From Tenodera sinensis (lineage: Eukaryota > Arthropoda > Insecta > Mantodea > Mantidae): a DNA stretch of 64,000 nt. Location of the stretch: assembly GCA_030765045.1 (NCBI GenBank), contig CM060963.1, forward strand, positions 102,367,354-102,431,353, read 5' to 3'. The notes under the pieces are model-generated. The model worked only from the letters and a program-made list of their open reading frames with translations. It was not told the DNA's origin and did no database searches. A program made the translations under genes and the position numbers. Below are positions 1 to 12,840 of this stretch, one piece after another (within the stretch, counting starts at the first letter, position 1; the number at the start of each line of letters is the position of its first letter).

Positions 1-520
1 ACAATTTGTCACATTTCATGATCTCCTTCTCTGCTTCTCTTATGTTTTGATCAGGTTAATGAATCTAGCTGCACTGTGCTACAGATGCGCAACAGCTTAC
101 GTACGAATAGTTTGACGCAACAGAGACGCTATTCCAACGTTAAATATGGTCGAATTTCGCTTACCTAACGCTGAAATAGACTAATTCGAAGAGGGGAACC
201 TTAGAACACTAAATATAACAGAAAATGTGTTTGGAATCAGTTTGACAAATTTTATTTTGAACGAAATTATAAATTAATAGCACATACTCCAACTTCTTCC
301 ATTGCCAACATCATAACATATTGCAACATCGATATGATAATCTTGGAGACCGTACCAATGGACACTGCTTCTTTTAAGAGTTAATAATTACAATACAACA
401 TTTAAATAACATTCCATAGGCTATATCATCCTTTAATTCGTGAAATAATCTTAATAAATGCAATTCGTGATAGTCAAACTCTCCAGATAAATTGACAATC
501 ACTTATGATAACGTCTTCGA

Positions 521-780
521 ATAAATATTTTCAATGTTTCCACTATTTGCACTGAGACCTTGCACTGAGATCATAAAACAAATCACTATAAATAAAACTT
601 CCCGTATTTAAGAACCTAAAATATGCTTCAGTATGATGTGTGTTGTATTCCACGCATTTAGACTCTCCAAAGAGTAACGATGTTTCAGCTTCGACTAAAC
701 TGACAAGAGTGTGGGCAGCTCTGAACTAAACAATGACGCTACCAAAACCGTTACAACTCTACTAAACTTTTTAAATTCGT
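521..780 (+). repeat. Dispersed repeat F, copy 1
   Basis: Collinear with 10603-10855. Shared landmarks in order: 'ctatttgcactgagac', 'gtattccac', 'gtgtgggc', and 'actttttaaattcg' (here) against 'agctttttaaattcg' (there). The copies diverge by substitutions and small indels. No ORF, TIR or tRNA-like head is visible, so the class is unknown; it is probably an old non-coding transposable-element fragment. The first 520 bases of the window and 781-1248 show nothing recognisable. Confidence 0.6.
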
Positions 781-1252
781 ATTAGGAATTCGTTGACGCT
801 TTAATGGCATCACAGTACAAAAACTCTGATATAAAGCTAATATTAATCGCGGGATTTGCAACTGCAGTTGGTTAATACAATTAAATTCGTATATTAAACA
901 ATTATTGTCCCCCAAATTTCTATACGTACTGGCTTAAATTTCTTTTTTACAATGTAGTTATATGGTAATCAAGAATTTAACTGTAAAATCAATTTATTTT
1001 AGAAAATAATTGCATCGTGTGGAGCAATTTTTCAAAACAGTAATCAACAGAAGTAAAAGGAATACCTCTGGGACTAATTTACAAATATTTACGATTATTG
1101 GTCTAAATACTCGTATTATACACTCCAAACTCTTGCTGTATTAAAATTTAAATAAATCGACATAGGAATAGGAACTCTTTAAAATTCACAGATTGATATC
1201 CTCAAGGTGTGAAAAGCTAAATATTCACGATTTTCTTTTATTAACTTGATAT

Positions 1253-1924
1253 TGTAACGCTAGCCACGGTGCACAACAAAGGACGGTCGGGGCCAGGCTG
1301 CCCCAATGTACTGGTGGTATGTTTCAAAGGCACTCGAGGTCAGGCTGCCTCTCGTGACTGTTGTGAACTCAGGAAAGACCCGCAGAACAAAAAGGAGTTT
1401 TCGAGATTATTCGAAAAGTCCGGCGACCAGCGTATTTGTAGATGTTCGAGAAAGGTCCGTGTTAGGTCAACCTCGTTGTATAAGGAGGCGAGGCAACGAG
1501 CAAGGAGAGTGAGTTACAGACAGCAGTCAGTCAGTTTTTAGTTTTAGTGAGAGAGAGTAAGAAAGAGTGAGAGAGAATGAGAGAGTCGCCGTGTGTACGG
1601 ACGTCGAGAGAGAACCGGCGCGTAGAGAGGGAGATAGCCAAGCAGTTAATGAGAGTTGAGTGATTCTATCGTCCAAGTCAGCTGTTTGAGAGACAGAGAC
1701 AGTGAAGAAAGACCGAAAGGAGTAAGTCAAGTTTACGAGAAGAAAACAGTTGTGAGTTGCAATGTCACAAAAGACTGAAGACTATGTTAACGTCAGTTAA
1801 AGAAAACCATTTGTGCAAACGTTTTAAAGGACAATAAAGTAAGAAAAAGTAATTGGATTGGAATTTTGTTGTTTGCGTCTCATTGGTGTCACAAAGGGGT
1901 TTTACAAATTATCTTTTTGTTACA
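1253..1924 (+). mobile_element. Solo LTR (copy 1), LTR retrotransposon
   Basis: The sequence begins TGTAAC and ends GTTACA, the short inverted TG...CA termini expected of an LTR, and is flanked on both sides by ATAT (1249-1252 and 1925-1928), a 4-bp target-site duplication. Inside are a TATA-like box (TATAAGG, 1478-1484), a purine-rich GAGAGA leader around 1540-1600, and AATAAA at 1833-1838, consistent with U3, R and U5. It resembles 12284-12836 and 15648-18375 and matches a reverse fragment at 47893-48040. There is no internal coding region or second LTR, so it is read as a solo LTR left by recombination. The 4-bp duplication fits Gypsy-type elements, but no protein confirms that. ORFs inside it are chance readings. 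Confidence 0.85.
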
Positions 1925-1928
1925 ATAT

Positions 1929-3125
1929 TTTACCATGAATGTGAAAATGGAACACACAGCATGATATAAAATTACGTTTGAGATATTAATGTTTTGGGTT
2001 ATAATTAAATATACTTGATAGGGTAATATGATTCATTGCAGCAAATGATAATTGTATACTTTATATTTTTATTTTGAACATAAACTACATATAGAAATGT
2101 TTATTCAAACATTGATTTTGATTAGAGTATTCGAACAATATTGGTTTTTTCATTTAAAATTTTCAACTTTAGGAACATGGCTTAGGAAAATATTTAATTG
2201 CAAATAAGTCACTTAATGTTTTTATAATTGTACTTAATAATTGAAGATGCTCTTAAAATTTCAAACATATAAATTAAACACTGATTGGCAAAAAACAGAA
2301 AAGGAATTTTGAGGGATGAACTTCAAGCTATATTAATAAAACAACAATGTGGAACGAAAGTGGAAAATAAATTTAATGAGAACTTATAAATTCTCATTCC
2401 GCAGCCAAAGCTTAATCGATGAGAAAGTAAGGCGTCTAAAATCACAAATATTGTAATAACACTGTCAGCGAATGAGAGTGGGATGCGAGTGGTCTTTAGC
2501 TTGTAGTAAAACTCGGTAATAATTCCGCCATAAGACACAACCTCTTGATTTAACAGCTGCAGAACAAAAAGAAGTAAAGCTCATGTTGCGGAATTCCAAG
2601 CGAAATGGTATCTTTGAAAATCTAACTGGTACTTCGTGAGTTACAAACAAATAGCAAACAACTTGAATGCGGCACATTCATCACCAGTTATTGCTTTTCC
2701 TTGTACACGTCATAGGAAATAGACTTCAAGATGCGGTCCGTTCTAAATCTTCAATAAGTTTAATTGCACTACTGTTTTAATCACTATTCCACTCATGCCC
2801 GATTATCACAACTAGGTCGTGGTATTATCGCTTTGGTTGTATATACCTGAAAACGTCACCTATATCTTTCATCAGCTATCTTACCTGTGTCAAGTGTTGT
2901 CCTATCGCCATATTGAGTAGCTTACGATACCTAGGTCAGCGGGATGACAGAATCCTGTGTTATATATATCACCTCCTCCTCGCAGTTCTACCAATCCAAA
3001 CATTTTCTTACTTTTTGAACATCTAAAGTATCCATGTGCAGTAAAAACAACTAGCGGGCCATTAAAAATATCGGACGAAAGATTTGGCGAATATTCTAGT
3101 ATGGATGTTGATATTTTAGTTGAAG
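1929..3125. other. Unassigned AT-rich sequence
   Basis: No RNA gene, TIR or transposable-element protein motif was recognised. The short ORFs on both strands show no known domain and fall in low-complexity AT-rich sequence. Confidence 0.5.
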
Positions 3126-3465
3126 AGGTGAAGTCGAACAAATCTGATGTCTTGCACTCCCATTTGTAGTAACAGCTACTCTTGAACTAACCATTCTTAC
3201 AAACTCTTATTCTTCTATCTTCTTCGTGTTGGTTCAGATAAACATTTGCAGAAATTATCCTATTGCTCGTTTTCTTGCACGTGCAACGAGAATATGGAAA
3301 TATGTACAGTAGGCTTTGAGCGACAATCAAATCTTTTACAGCTTTCAAATTCCGTTCTCTTTGCACGCATAACATATAAAAAATAAATAGCGATATTTCA
3401 TTTGACAGAAGTATAAGTTCTCCAAACCCTCCAAACTGTGTTCTAGCGAGGTCTACATTTTTGTA

Positions 3466-4034
3466 TAGAAAGGTAAAGGTAAAAGGTAAAGGGTACAGTA
3501 CGGAGGAGGAAACCTCTCTCACGTCGACCTACACAGGTCTATTGTGGCTACCACCCCCAGGAGGCAGGGATGAATGAGGTAACCGAAGGGGTGCTATCAG
3601 ACCCGCAGCTAAGCTAGACAGGCCCACCAGAGACGCGTGGAAGTCCCTAACCAGTGCTGAGATGTCTTCATCCCGGCGCTAGGCCCCGCCAAGCAGCGAT
3701 AATCACACCGCGAGTCCGGAGCGGTATCGCAGTGAAGCGCCCCCCCCCCCCTCGACGGAGGACAAGGGCCACCAGACGCCACCCAGCGTCGAGAACAGCA
3801 GTTACCATGCGCAGTCATCCGCGCAATCTGGCCGACACTGCCCACACTACACGCCTGGAACTGCAGCACCTGAAAGAGGATAAGAAAATGGAATGAAGGA
3901 AAATGATGGAAAGGAAACCATGGTATGGAATAATGTACCCCAGCATTCGCCTAAGTGACATGGGGAAACCACGGAAAAACCCATGTCTGAGTGCGTTACT
4001 GCCTAAGCCATCCCGCTCGGTTTTTTTTTCCCCC
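3466..4034 (-). mobile_element. GC-rich tRNA-derived SINE-like insertion in family E
   Basis: An island of higher GC replaces nothing in family E: the host reads '...ctacatttttgta', then the insert, then '...ttttgtggtaagat', continuing the family E order. A short TTTTGT repeat at both edges (about 3459-3464 and 4035-4040) may be the target duplication. Read on the minus strand, the right edge gives a tRNA-like start ('agcgggatggcttaggc'), and the far edge ends in a repeated TTTACC-type tail. The block 'agcattcgcctaagtgac' and 'aagccatcccgct' is shared with the SINE at 34555-34770. ORFs in it are incidental. The long middle may be a second fused repeat. Confidence 0.6.
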
Positions 4035-4317
4035 TTTTGTGGTAAGATATAATCTCTTACAGTTTACCAGTTATGCAAAAATCATCCAAAGTAAACAGGA
4101 CTACATAGACTATAGATAGCCAGAAAATTCAAAATATACATTTCATTTGTCATCAAAATATTTCAAAATATTTAATCAAAATCGTTAGAGCCATATTCAA
4201 GAAAACCAGAATTTTCCGTGTCAACGATAAAATCTTCGTGTCGTATGCTTGAAAGACATTAAACTAAGTACAAACTTTGGTTTTTAACCTACTTTTCGTT
4301 TTTGAGTTTTGCTGTGC

Positions 4318-4365
4318 ATAGACAGACAGATAGAAAGACAGACAGACAAACAGACAAACAGACAA

Positions 4366-4412
<47 letters not shown>

Positions 4413-4432
4413 GGCAGGCAGGCAGATGGACA
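4318..4432. repeat. AGAC/AAAC microsatellite inside family E
   Basis: Tandem CAGA and CAAACAGA units over about 115 bp, degenerating to CAGG and CAGATGGA at the right. ORFs across it are repeat readings. It lies where other family E copies hold TG repeats. Confidence 0.9.
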
Positions 4433-4775
4433 GACAAGAGAACGCATTGTTTCACATCCCAAAATTAGGTAAAAATTTCAGCGGAAAATCAATTTTTGAA
4501 GTATCTTTATAAATGAAATGGGAGAAATAGTTTTAGGGAAAGGTCCGGGCGCGGACCTGTGTGTGCCTTTATGCAGCTTAACTCAAAACTAAAAGTCGGA
4601 TGGATACCAAACTGTATTTAAATCAAGCATTCTCCAAGCATGCGCCGCGAAGGTTTTTCAGAGAACGCCCTCACCCTAGACAACCATCTAAATAAGATAT
4701 TTTGGAAATTTGTAATTTTCATAAAAATAGATCAAACGATTTTTATTAAAACACTCCTAATATATGTCAGATGAA

Positions 4776-6515
4776 TGAATCATCAGAAACCTTCAGTGCT
4801 GTAGAGGGGATTTGAACCAGGATCTTCGGCTTATCGTGCTGCACTAACCAACTGAGTTTCCATGGCAACATGCTGGTGTGAAGTAAACATTCCCCAACTG
4901 ACTGAACGTTTTCCTCGTAAACCAGGAGACGCTCTCAAATTCAGAGATAAGAAAACCATATAGAGAATTTTTTAACTTTTAACTTTGGTGTACATGATGC
5001 CCGTCAGAAAGCACAATTAATTAATTGTCATTGATTCATCCAACAGTGGTTAGCTAAGAAGGCTGAGACTTTAAAGTATACAAAGTGTTGTAATGCTCTC
5101 ATTGAAGCATGTTATCTCAAAATGAATTTAAGGAGTTCTTCTAATTCCGGGAAACTAAAAGACTTTTGAGATGTTTAATATCGTGCTGACATGTTCGTTT
5201 CAGCAGCCGAAGTTTGGTGGTTCAAATGCCGTCTATGGTACTCAATTTTTCAGTTTGAATCGGCCTTTCCAACCTTAGTCTAGAAATGGCACATGTGAGG
5301 AGCAATTGGTTATCATAGTTAGAAGCTAGATGAATCCTCCATCAGCTGTGTAAAGAATATAACTTCCAAATTTCTTTTCCTAAATGAAAGTCGTGGCATT
5401 CCAATGTAATTTCTGAGTTGAATATAATTAATTCAGCTCATAACGAGAGACAAGAATCAATGTTAAATAGAATACTCTCTAACTTCCCATTTTATTTGTT
5501 TACCCTTCATTATAATGATTAAGTCATTTTAGATTAAAAGTTCAAATGCTTCAAAAGATAACTTAAATCAAATTTAAGGTCTGGTACAAAATAGAGGGCA
5601 TATAGAGGACTCCTTACATCTCTTAGTTCAATATGCTTTGTCATTCCAAGTTTATTAAGTTCTCTGCACAAAAGAAATTAAGCACAATTTAATGTCGTCT
5701 ATATCAGCACCAACTCTTCTAATGACGGTACTGAGAAAACAATTTCATGGAACACTGTGAGATAGCTGAAGCAAAAAAGTGCTTGTAAAATACAAAAGCA
5801 AATGACTAATTCTGTTTTCCTTCTCTGGGATAAAGCGAATCTAGAAACAAACGAAGCAGAGAGTGCTTGCGTTGGCTTCAGTCTACCCCATCTAAATCAC
5901 TGCAACTGGAATTAATTGCCCCATTCTATCAGTAATAGGCAATTTAAAACTCCACGTGAGGCTTAAACCTGATTATCCTTTAAAACCTATAATACAAGTA
6001 ATATATTACCTTCAAAATAACCGGTTTGCAACACGTAATTCATAACCAGAAGTCTAGGCAGCAATGAGAAAGCTGCTTAAACCTCCTCAAAACATCTGAA
6101 CACCGGATCTAAGTGAAAACGATATCGGAAATGTGAAGCTTATTGCTTCATCACCTTTCAAGAAGCCTACCGTCAGATGTCTTTTGTTGTCATATTAGCG
6201 GCTTTGCCATTGGAACAACTGCTGATCGCTCGTTTGATGTTGTGTAGGTTTCGATTTATTTAGCTGGGTTTTCTTTACAAACATTGAAGTCATACACACA
6301 TTTACCTCTTACTTAGCGATGTCCAACTTTGTCTCTTTGGAGACGCTTACGTAATTAGCTGCCTTTCTCCACCTCTTCCACTCGGAGGATGAATCAGCTC
6401 ACATTCAGACTGTCAGTATACAGTGACGGACACAAACAGGCGATTCCATGGCAGTTTCTAACTCATAAATGGGAAGTCCTCAAAGTTCTTCATTCGGGAT
6501 GATTTTTACATAAAT
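4776..6515. other. Unassigned; tRNA-like SINE head near 4795-4870
   Basis: At 4795-4870 the minus strand shows a tRNA-like fold order: an A-box-like 'actcagttggttagtgca' and a B-box-like 'ggttcaaatcc'. This suggests a SINE head. The remainder to 6515 has no recognisable gene, domain or TIR. Confidence 0.5.
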
Positions 6516-6519
6516 GGTA

Positions 6520-6905
6520 AACGTAACAGACAGAGAAAATGTTACTAAATAAAATATGGATCTTCTTAAAACACATAATTTATGTCAAGTAACTCTTTTT
6601 TCCTTTGAGTGAACCATTTCCAAGATAATCTTTATTATTTGCTTGAATCTGCCTTATACTTTTCTCAAATACGAATATGTTCTTCGATTTTGTATCTCTT
6701 GGCTTTGCAAAGAGAGCAGAATTGCAAAGGCATCGCATAGGAACCAGCACTTAAAACGTTTGACTATCCCATATTCCCTAGCACCTACAAGAAAGTTAGC
6801 AATAAGATAATTTTTGAAAATATTTATGTCGATTAAAATGAACTAGATAGAAAAATAAACATTTGCAAGAATAGCGTGTATAAGAGTGAGTATAGCTCTA
6901 CATAT
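6520..6905 (+). repeat. Old, diverged family E fragment
   Basis: Forward-orientation match to the right half of family E: 'cataatttatgt', 'gagtgaaccatttc', 'tttgactatc', 'cacctacaagaaa', 'gcaataagataattt'. It is more diverged than the other copies and lacks the microsatellite part, so it is probably an older truncated copy. Confidence 0.6.
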
Positions 6906-7204
6906 AATTGCGAACAGTTTCTCTAAATTGAACTATATAGAAGATCACTTGATGTATCTTCTATGGTTATTGATAGACTTCTTAAACATAAGCAGTATCA
7001 AACATGTCACTAATTAGCAAATGTTTATCGCATAATATTTGAGTGCATTCATAAATCATACGTAACATACATGTAATCACCCCGCCACTGCAACAAAATG
7101 CTCGTCTGAGGTTAAAGAATGGTAAAGTACGCGTATCGTGGAAGGAGGTAAATCCAACTTCCCCTCTTTCGCAAACGTCGGAAATCGCTGTTCTTAGTCA
7201 TACT

Positions 7205-7300
7205 TCCACAGTAATCCTAGTTAAAGGATTCCCTTCAGCCGGGATTTGATCCTAGGATCTCCTGATTTTGAAGCTACCATGTTAACCATCAGACCACAGA
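7205..7300 (-). repeat. tRNA-like SINE head
   Basis: On the minus strand an A-box-like 'ctgtggtctgatggttaac' is followed by a weak B box around 'aggatcaaatcccggc'. Spacing suits a tRNA-derived SINE head; it is not a clean tRNA gene because stem pairing is poor. Confidence 0.45.
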
Positions 7301-7589
7301 GGCATCAATTTACAACTGTTTTGTCACAAGTAAAGCTTTCTATTACCATCAAGGTCTGCATTAAATTGACTTGTGTATCATCCGCTCCTAGTCTACATTT
7401 CGTTACATTATTAATGATCTACCCTCCAAAAGGAATTAAGCCTTTCTATCTTGCTAACTTAACGCAAGAAGTCTAGAGAATTTTAATATAAAATAAGCAT
7501 ACTAGTAAAAAGACAGATATAAATATACCAAAATAAGAGGAAAAAGCCAGAACAAAATTATAAAAAGTATGAAATTTCATATCTGAAGT

Positions 7590-7860
7590 TCTAAATTCAT
7601 GGGTTCACGTTTACCATTGCCAAAAACTTCAAAGCTCTTTCGACCGCTTGTTTATCGTCCGCCAGGACCTCTGCAAGTTTGACAGACAGTTACAGAGAGT
7701 CTCGACGGTGAGATAGGGAAACACTAGCAACACGTCACGTTGCTAGTTGCAGAGGTTGTCGCACAGCGGACAAAGGGGATCAGTGTCTCGGTTAAAAAGG
7801 TAACGCGCTTAGAAATGCAGGAGCCAATGTATAACGGAGCCAGCTGTCTCTGACGGTACC
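7590..7860 (+). repeat. Dispersed repeat D, uninterrupted copy
   Basis: Related to the interrupted copy at 27725-29330. Shared blocks are 'tttcgaccgct', 'gtcgcacagc(g/a)gacaa' and 'gtttaaaaaggtaac' or its close variant. This copy lacks the two insertions present at 27.7-29.2 kb and so shows the ancestral order. No ORF or TIR identifies the class. Confidence 0.6.
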
Positions 7861-10602
7861 CAAACTCTCTCAACATTAACTGTATACACACTTAACACTA
7901 AGTGATAACGGTTGCTTGTTCAATACTTAACGACTGGTTTTGTGTTCGAGCTCTCTAGCTTTATTTATTGCAGATGAATTGTCTGGAAAATACGCCTTTT
8001 CTCGAAACTTCTTATAAGTGATCCCGGCACGTAAAAAGCTTCGAGTATTGTCTGGAATCGCTTTGTTCTATCGTGCTCATTGTTGTGTTTTGCTCGCCAC
8101 GTAATGGTATGAGGTAGCTTGAACTTGAGCGTTAGTGACGGTCGGATAAACGGCATCACGGTATGCTATAACACACTGTTTGTAGCAATTCCAATGTCCC
8201 CTTATACTCTCTCATGTCCGACTGATCTCCGTAATGATGGAAAATACATAATCTTATTAAATGTATGTGCTCATTGTTTAATGTAGGTGATGTCATGGCA
8301 AGTATTTGCCAGAGAAGCGCACATGAGAATATATAGGTAGAACTACTTATCTTTTTAATGCTTTTCTATCGTCTTAAAATTATCCACAGCTCTTGTGGAG
8401 TGAAGATATGATGGTAAAGATATCTGAATTAAGTTTTACACATGTTTTTCAGCTTCATGAAATGTGAATGAACCAGCACCATTCTTCCTCGAAGATTTAT
8501 TGCTTTCCTGTTAAACCGGTTATTTTCATTGTCGTTCTTCACATTTCTTCTGAATTAACCTTTATTTTATGCATCGCAGAATTTCTAAATTATGTTAATT
8601 TAGGATTAACTGTTCGTAGTTATTTTGTTGTAACTTGTTTCATTCATAAAATGCCTTATCAATAGAAGCTCTGTGTGGCATTACCTATATCACATTAATT
8701 AATAACATAGATTTCAACCTGTTAGTTCGCCTAGGCATAGCTAGCTGATTTCCGAACTAAACAGATTTATATATTTTGGGTATTTTTATAAAATCGAATT
8801 GATTACGATTTTCATCATATACATTCGTAATTTCTAGTGGCATTACTTATGATACATTTATATTATATTAATATCGTAGTCTGCTAGATATGCTTCAGGT
8901 AAATAAGATAAATAAGATCACTGAACTAATGCGAATATTTTTACTGTATTACTAACAACCTGTTGCTACACGATTACATGTTTGTTTAATCTATGGTTAA
9001 GGTCCTGAAAGAAACGTGTCCAATGAAAGATTTGCAATTACAAAACCATGCTATTCGACGATGAGGTCTAATTTCAGCCGAAGACTTGAAACCAACCCTT
9101 GAGATTCTGCATTTTTTACTACAGTCATATTGACAGTGACACCTCTGAAGTGGAAGCACTGTTTTACTTCTGTCTTGCTGAACGCTTCCCCACTGTTTTA
9201 GTCTGCTAATGAGATGTTCTTGAATAATTGAGAGCAAAGAAGTTATTATGCCTTGGCTGTACTCAGCAGTTTTCTTTCCAACTGAAACCTGTTACTCTCA
9301 CCCCAGAGGTCACAATCAAATAGGACAAAGAGCGGCTAACAGTACTACAATTGCAATGTTTATAAACCAGCTCAGCTATCAGTATTATTTTGGAATCATG
9401 TAGACAGTAAGCAATGATTTCGTGAGGGCAGGGACAAGTATAAAATATAAAATTCATAAACAAATTTAAGCATACTATAGGAGAAACCATTCGTAATATG
9501 TGGCACCCGAATTTTCAAAAATAATTTTATTAGTTTTTATTAATTTCGAGACCGAAATGCTCTCTTTGTGTTGAAAGTATCTATTGGTTTGATTACGTTT
9601 CATCGGGATTTTTTTTCTGCGCATTTTGCATCACGCAATGCTTAGTACGGAGAAATTATCAGAGTTTTGGTATTTTCCCTTCGTTTTTGGTCTCCTGCTT
9701 GAACCACTGTGAACAGGGGGAAGAAAGCTTTAGAAAAAAGAGTTGGAAATGATGTATTCTGAACAGCTGAGATTCTCTTAGACTCGGTTGTCGTAGAGAT
9801 TCCGGTTCTCAGATTCACGTAGGAAGATATTACTTTGAAACATTCATTAAGCAGTTATGGGCGTCATTTACAATATTGGGACTCTCAGGAAAGATGATAT
9901 TCTTGTTGTTGCTGTGTTTGCAGTCCGGTTTACTGCTCCAGAAGCAAAATCTGCACCCGGTACTACTTTCTGATCAAAAGGAATTAGCAAATATTGAGAG
10001 AAGAGACTGACTTCTGCATAAACGTTTGTACTCATATTTAACATAGGGGCATATTTAAGAAGGCCAACTGGCTTCAGGGGGCACAAGCGAGATGTGTTTC
10101 TGGTAAGATTTATAAATCTGTAAGTTAACGACATAGGAGTCGAATGGAATGAACTCCTAAAGTAGGATTACGTCACAATGTGCTACGAAGAAGAAAGATC
10201 TGCCCCTGCCATTAGTTAGCATTATGATGACTTTTCAGTCAATGAGCTTAACACTACACAATAAACTAATATTCGGACCATTTAACTTTTTCTGCCATCT
10301 GATTGTACTTATTACAAGATTAATACTATTTATTACTATGAATTAAATTTATGAATAAAAATATATTTAAATTACACTTCGATGCCGTATCAGTTGCACG
10401 TTGGAACCACCATTTGAAGCACATTTTTCAGTCGTGGATGCAGCAATTTTGAAGCCGATTTAGCGTTTTGATAAGACAGTTTGAAGCAACAATAGCTCAC
10501 GCCACCTATGATACCTCAAAGTCCCTTGATTCAGTCCTCTGCCGCCGATAGAGCATCGAGATTACTCCCCCTGGGTATGCGTGGGTTTTCTTTTGAATGC
10601 TA
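7861..10602. other. Unassigned AT-rich sequence
   Basis: No transposable-element protein, tRNA-like promoter, TIR or tandem repeat was recognised. The ORFs, up to 88 codons, have no known motif and no splice or codon signal that would set them apart from chance. Confidence 0.45.
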
Positions 10603-10855
10603 ATTAATAAATGTTTCCAATCTTTTCGCTATTTGCACTGAGACGTTTCCGATTATTGTAGAAAATAAAATAATTCACCAATCAAATAAAACTGAGATAT
10701 ACTTCACTAGGACATAAATCTGTGTCCGCTGCTTTTAAATGTATTCCACACACTTAGAAGTAAGGATGTTTGCCTGTCGACTGCCAGCTAACAGTGTGGG
10801 CTTACTCTAAAACAAAAAACCGTTATAATCTACTCAGCTTTTTAAATTCGGGAGG
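10603..10855 (+). repeat. Dispersed repeat F, copy 2
   Basis: Matches 521-780 in the same order ('ctatttgcactgagac', 'tgtattccacac', 'cagtgtgggc', 'ctttttaaattcg'). Together they define a two-copy dispersed family of unknown class. Confidence 0.6.
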
Positions 10856-11465
10856 TTACCCTCTTTTAGATTGGGTTTCTCTATTCATTATTTCATTTAA
10901 AATTATTATTCTAAATTTTCTTACTTGCAATTGTTTTATGAATGGAAACATTTACAGAAAATAATCCAGTTTTAATAACTAGTCGTAGCTGAGCATAGAG
11001 GCTAACTCTTGTGTTTTCGATAAATGTACAATATAAACGATTAATATATGGTTTGCAAACATAAATAAAATTCAGATCGTTTTTGTTTAAAGTGTACTGT
11101 TTTATTTCTGTATATTTTAGTAGCTTTCATTAGCTTGTGCTGCGTCTGAGATTAGTAATTCTTGTATTCAATCGTTACATGAAGTCTATTATGAAACATA
11201 CAACAAAATCAATAGAATCATATACTATTATAAGGTATGCTAACCTTACTGTCTACAACATCATAACTTTTGAGAGAAGTTATCTAATCAACATCGCAAC
11301 ATAACACAGATCGTGAATATTTGGTGTACGTGACCAGCGTTATCCGTTTAGCGATTATTGGAATATTACACACGTAAATATTGCTGCTGTCAAGGAAGTA
11401 AAGTCTGATAATTTTGCCCACTCTCTTGTGCCCGTAACTCCAAAGAGAGCAGAAAGAAATATGCC

Positions 11466-11540
<75 letters not shown>

Positions 11541-12283
11541 ATAATCTGTGCTGCACATCTTACCTTGCCATTGTGGGTCATCCACGGCCTCATGGGAACG
11601 TCCTTCAGGTCCATCTGCGTGCTGCAAAAATATTTATCATTCAATCATACAGCATCTCTCACAGGTCAGCAAACAAACAAGAAGAAGAACAAGAAGAAGC
11701 GGTATCTCAATGTGCTTCCCACATTCCTCAACAGCCTCCACACCTAAAATACACCACGAAGTTTCCTAATATGTTGTGAGGTCCTACGATTTATGTACAT
11801 GGTCATCGCGGCAAACCAGTAGCACTACCAACAGCTGCTTAAAACATGTGTATATATTTTAAGAGTTACTAGCCTTAAAATAGTACCTACAGTTTTTAAA
11901 TTACACGACACTTCATGATAAAGCAGAAAAGAAAATATGATTTTCTGCATCCATTTGGTACATTGGTACCTGTGTTTTCTTTCAACAAACGCATCCACAA
12001 GTCCTTTCAACCAGAATAAAATTATGATAAAACCCACAAAATATTTTCAAAATGCCTCAGTCATGATTAATGTAGAAGAAGTTCTGATTGTTCATCACAA
12101 AATTACATTTAAAGCGAAGGGATCGTTCACACACAGTATTTATTCCTTAGAAATGCAGTCTACGAACATGTAAGCAACATGCCCTATGGGAAACTACGAA
12201 AAATTTGCAGACACATGCAGATCCTTTACCAAACAATCGAGGAATTGCATACTTACTCCAACGGCTATCTACAACTTAAATTC
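10856..12283. other. Unassigned, with GT microsatellite at 11469-11538
   Basis: A (GT)n tract of about 70 bp lies at 11469-11538; all overlapping ORFs rich in Cys-Val or His-Thr are its translations. Unlike the later GT tracts its flanks do not match family E. The rest holds no recognisable gene. Confidence 0.6.
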
Positions 12284-12836
12284 TGTGACGCTGGACACGG
12301 CGCAAAACAAAGGACTGTTAGGGCTAAGCTACTTCACACCAGATCGGCGATAAAAAAAAAATTCAAGGTCATGCTGCGTCGCGCGACTGCTTGAGGTACG
12401 CAACTAAGAACAATCAGAGAGCGAAAACCAAAGGGGGTTTTATCCAGAACCTTCGAGAAAGACGTGATCTGGCTACGTCATTGCCGGCGTGTTTGAAGGA
12501 GTTCACGAAAAGTCCGTGTGACTTCATCCCCACTATATAAGGAGACCAGGACATGGCAGTGAGTTACAGTTTGGAGTCGTTCAGTATCAGTAAGTACGAA
12601 ACAGCTAGGAGTAGTGAAGATTTTACCTGCGTCGTATCGCCATGCGTAATGTATGACAGACAGAGAAAATAAAGAAAGACACTAACAGGACTGGGGTAAG
12701 GTTACGAGAAGTAAAAGGTGTGAGTGTAACAACACAAAAGACTGTAGTTTGTGTTAACGAAGGGAAGAAAACTGTGTATTTGTGATAAAAGTTTAGAAAA
12801 CAAAGTGATAGAGAAGTAACGTCTGGATTTTGTTAA
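12284..12836 (+). mobile_element. Solo LTR (copy 2)
   Basis: Begins TGTGACGCTGGACACGG, parallel to copy 1's TGTAACGCTAGCCACGG, followed by the shared 'caaaggac' block. A TATA box (TATATAA, 12534-12540) precedes a 'gagttaca' leader, and the 'ggttacgagaagtaaaa' and 'acacaaaagactg' blocks of copy 1 recur downstream. The 3' end is less certain: TGTTAA instead of GTTACA. The possible target duplication is imperfect (ATTC at 12280-12283, ATTG at 12837-12840). No internal region. Confidence 0.7.
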
Positions 12837-12840
12837 ATTG

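Larger units (their letters stand above)
3130..4775. repeat. Family E, rearranged copy pair split by a SINE
   Basis: 3130-3463 and 4041-4317 match the reverse complement of the family E consensus seen at 55925-56795. They include the 'acatcagattt' end, the 'caaatgtttatc' block, 'tttaccagttatgcaaaa' and 'aatcgttagagccat'. From about 4540 to 4775 the same family runs in forward orientation ('cttaactcaaaactaaaagtcggat', 'atttttattaaaac'). The two arms face each other across an AGAC/AAAC microsatellite at 4318-4432, which is where the family normally carries its simple repeat. No coding capacity. Confidence 0.7.

Noticed and set aside
3609..3896. Opposed 80-86 codon ORFs in the GC-rich block
   Set aside because: Explained by the higher GC of a SINE-like insertion; no domain on either strand.
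4318..4432. CRISPR-like array
   Set aside because: The units are contiguous 4-8 bp tandem repeats without spacers; the genome is eukaryotic in character.
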